Shown piece by piece: positions 4,871 to 5,391 of a DNA stretch of 5,391 bases. This stretch comes from JABCPO02 sp963546185 (GTDB lineage Bacteria > Bacillota > Clostridia > TANB77 > CAG-508), in the NCBI GenBank assembly GCA_963546185.1, contig CAUULU010000062.1, positions 1 to 5,391 of the forward strand, given 5' to 3'. Position 1 is the stretch's first letter; each line of letters begins with the position of its first letter. A program made the position numbers and the translations under genes. The notes beneath the pieces were generated by a model, which was not told the origin of the DNA, made no database searches, and saw only the letters and a list, made by a program, of their open reading frames with translations.

Positions 4871-5391
4871 ATGAATAAGTTTTTAAAAGGATTAATAACA
4901 TTACTTATTATATTTGTTATAGCAGAAGGGGCAATAATTGGATATGATATATATCAAAAACATATTAATAATAAGAAAGAAGAGAATTCTAATTCTAAAG
5001 TAGAAAAAAATATAGATAAAGATAAAGAAAAGGATAAAGAATTAGATAATAAGAAAAAAGAAAAAAAGAATAAGGATGAAGAAGAATATGATAAGATAAT
5101 ATCATCTAGAAGAAAAATAGAAAATTTACCAGCAGATTATAATATAACAGAGGCATTAAAAGATAAAAGTGTTTTAGTAAATAGTGGTAAGATATATAAT
5201 TATAAGGAACTTGAAAAGTTTATAACAGCTTTTAATAATAAGAAAAAATATAGTATAAGAGTGGTAAATTATACTAAAGAAGGAAAAGCCCTTATAGCAG
5301 ACCTATACACAAATGGAAATAGTAAAATAGAAGGATATTTCGATAATAAGAGAGATATTAGATATTCAAGTTATGAAAATAATAAGATTGT
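4871..5391 (+). CDS. Membrane-anchored protein with a DUF4362-like domain (3' end outside window)
   Basis: The first 173 residues are visible. Residues 5-24 are a hydrophobic segment after a short basic start, acting as a signal anchor or uncleaved signal; there is no lipobox cysteine. Residues 31-80 are a low-complexity linker of Lys, Glu, Asp and Asn. From about residue 86 a globular domain begins with LPADYNITEALK, then VLVNSGKIYNYKELEKF, SIRVVNYTKEGKALIADLY and FDNKRDIRYSS. This order resembles DUF4362 proteins of Bacillota, which are usually small exported proteins or lipoproteins of unknown function; I hold this assignment with moderate confidence. The domain would sit outside the membrane. 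The start is fixed by AAAGGAGG five bases upstream of ATG. The sense strand contains no CGG and needs no recoding. Confidence 0.78.
   Translation, partial: MNKFLKGLITLLIIFVIAEGAIIGYDIYQKHINNKKEENSNSKVEKNIDKDKEKDKELDNKKKEKKNKDEEEYDKIISSRRKIENLPADYNITEALKDKSVLVNSGKIYNYKELEKFITAFNNKKKYSIRVVNYTKEGKALIADLYTNGNSKIEGYFDNKRDIRYSSYENNKI

Overview
The window is very AT-rich (by eye well under 30% G+C), with tight operons, strong AGGAGG-type ribosome binding sites and sigma-A-like promoters. It carries a CCA-encoding tRNA cluster and a csoR-copZ-copA copper operon. This points to a low-G+C member of the Bacillota (Clostridia- or Bacilli-like, probably poorly studied). The exact lineage cannot be read from the sequence.

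Layout. 1-314: the end of a membrane protein with a lysine-rich tail (+). 315-494: a spacer with a long inverted repeat and a consensus promoter. 495-741: tRNA-Lys(UUU), tRNA-Glu(UUC) and tRNA-Thr(UGU) (+), followed by a terminator. 841-3736: the copper operon on the minus strand, in the order promoter with embedded CsoR operator, csoR, copZ, copA, terminator. 3825-3961: a free-standing structured RNA (+) with its own consensus promoter and closing-stem/U-tract end, of a kind not recognised. It converges on a DUF3800 RNase-H-like gene (minus, 3960-4682). 4871-5391: the start of a membrane-anchored protein resembling DUF4362 (+), which runs out of the window.

The main observation concerns csoR and copA. 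Conventional translation makes both look like frameshifted wrecks: copA breaks five times and csoR once. All six breaks are the same event. One extra C sits directly before an in-frame GGA glycine codon, giving NNN-CGGA. Skipping one base at each CGGA restores a 740-residue CopA with every catalytic motif and a 114-residue CsoR with all its copper ligands. Lengths fit exactly: 2228 = 3x741+5 and 346 = 3x115+1. The trinucleotide CGG occurs in the sense strand of coding sequence in this window only at these six places, and never as an ordinary in-frame codon. Random sequencing error or decay would not pick the same base, the same tetranucleotide and the correct frame six times. The best reading is that this organism decodes CGGA by an efficient +1 frameshift or as a four-base glycine codon, with CGG probably having no triplet meaning. 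This is inference from sequence only and needs read-level and proteomic checks.

How the genes work together. CsoR represses the operon from a site filling the -35/-10 spacer. Cu(I) binding would release it, CopZ would carry Cu(I), and CopA would pump it out. The DUF3800 gene and the neighbouring RNA may form a second, unrelated unit.
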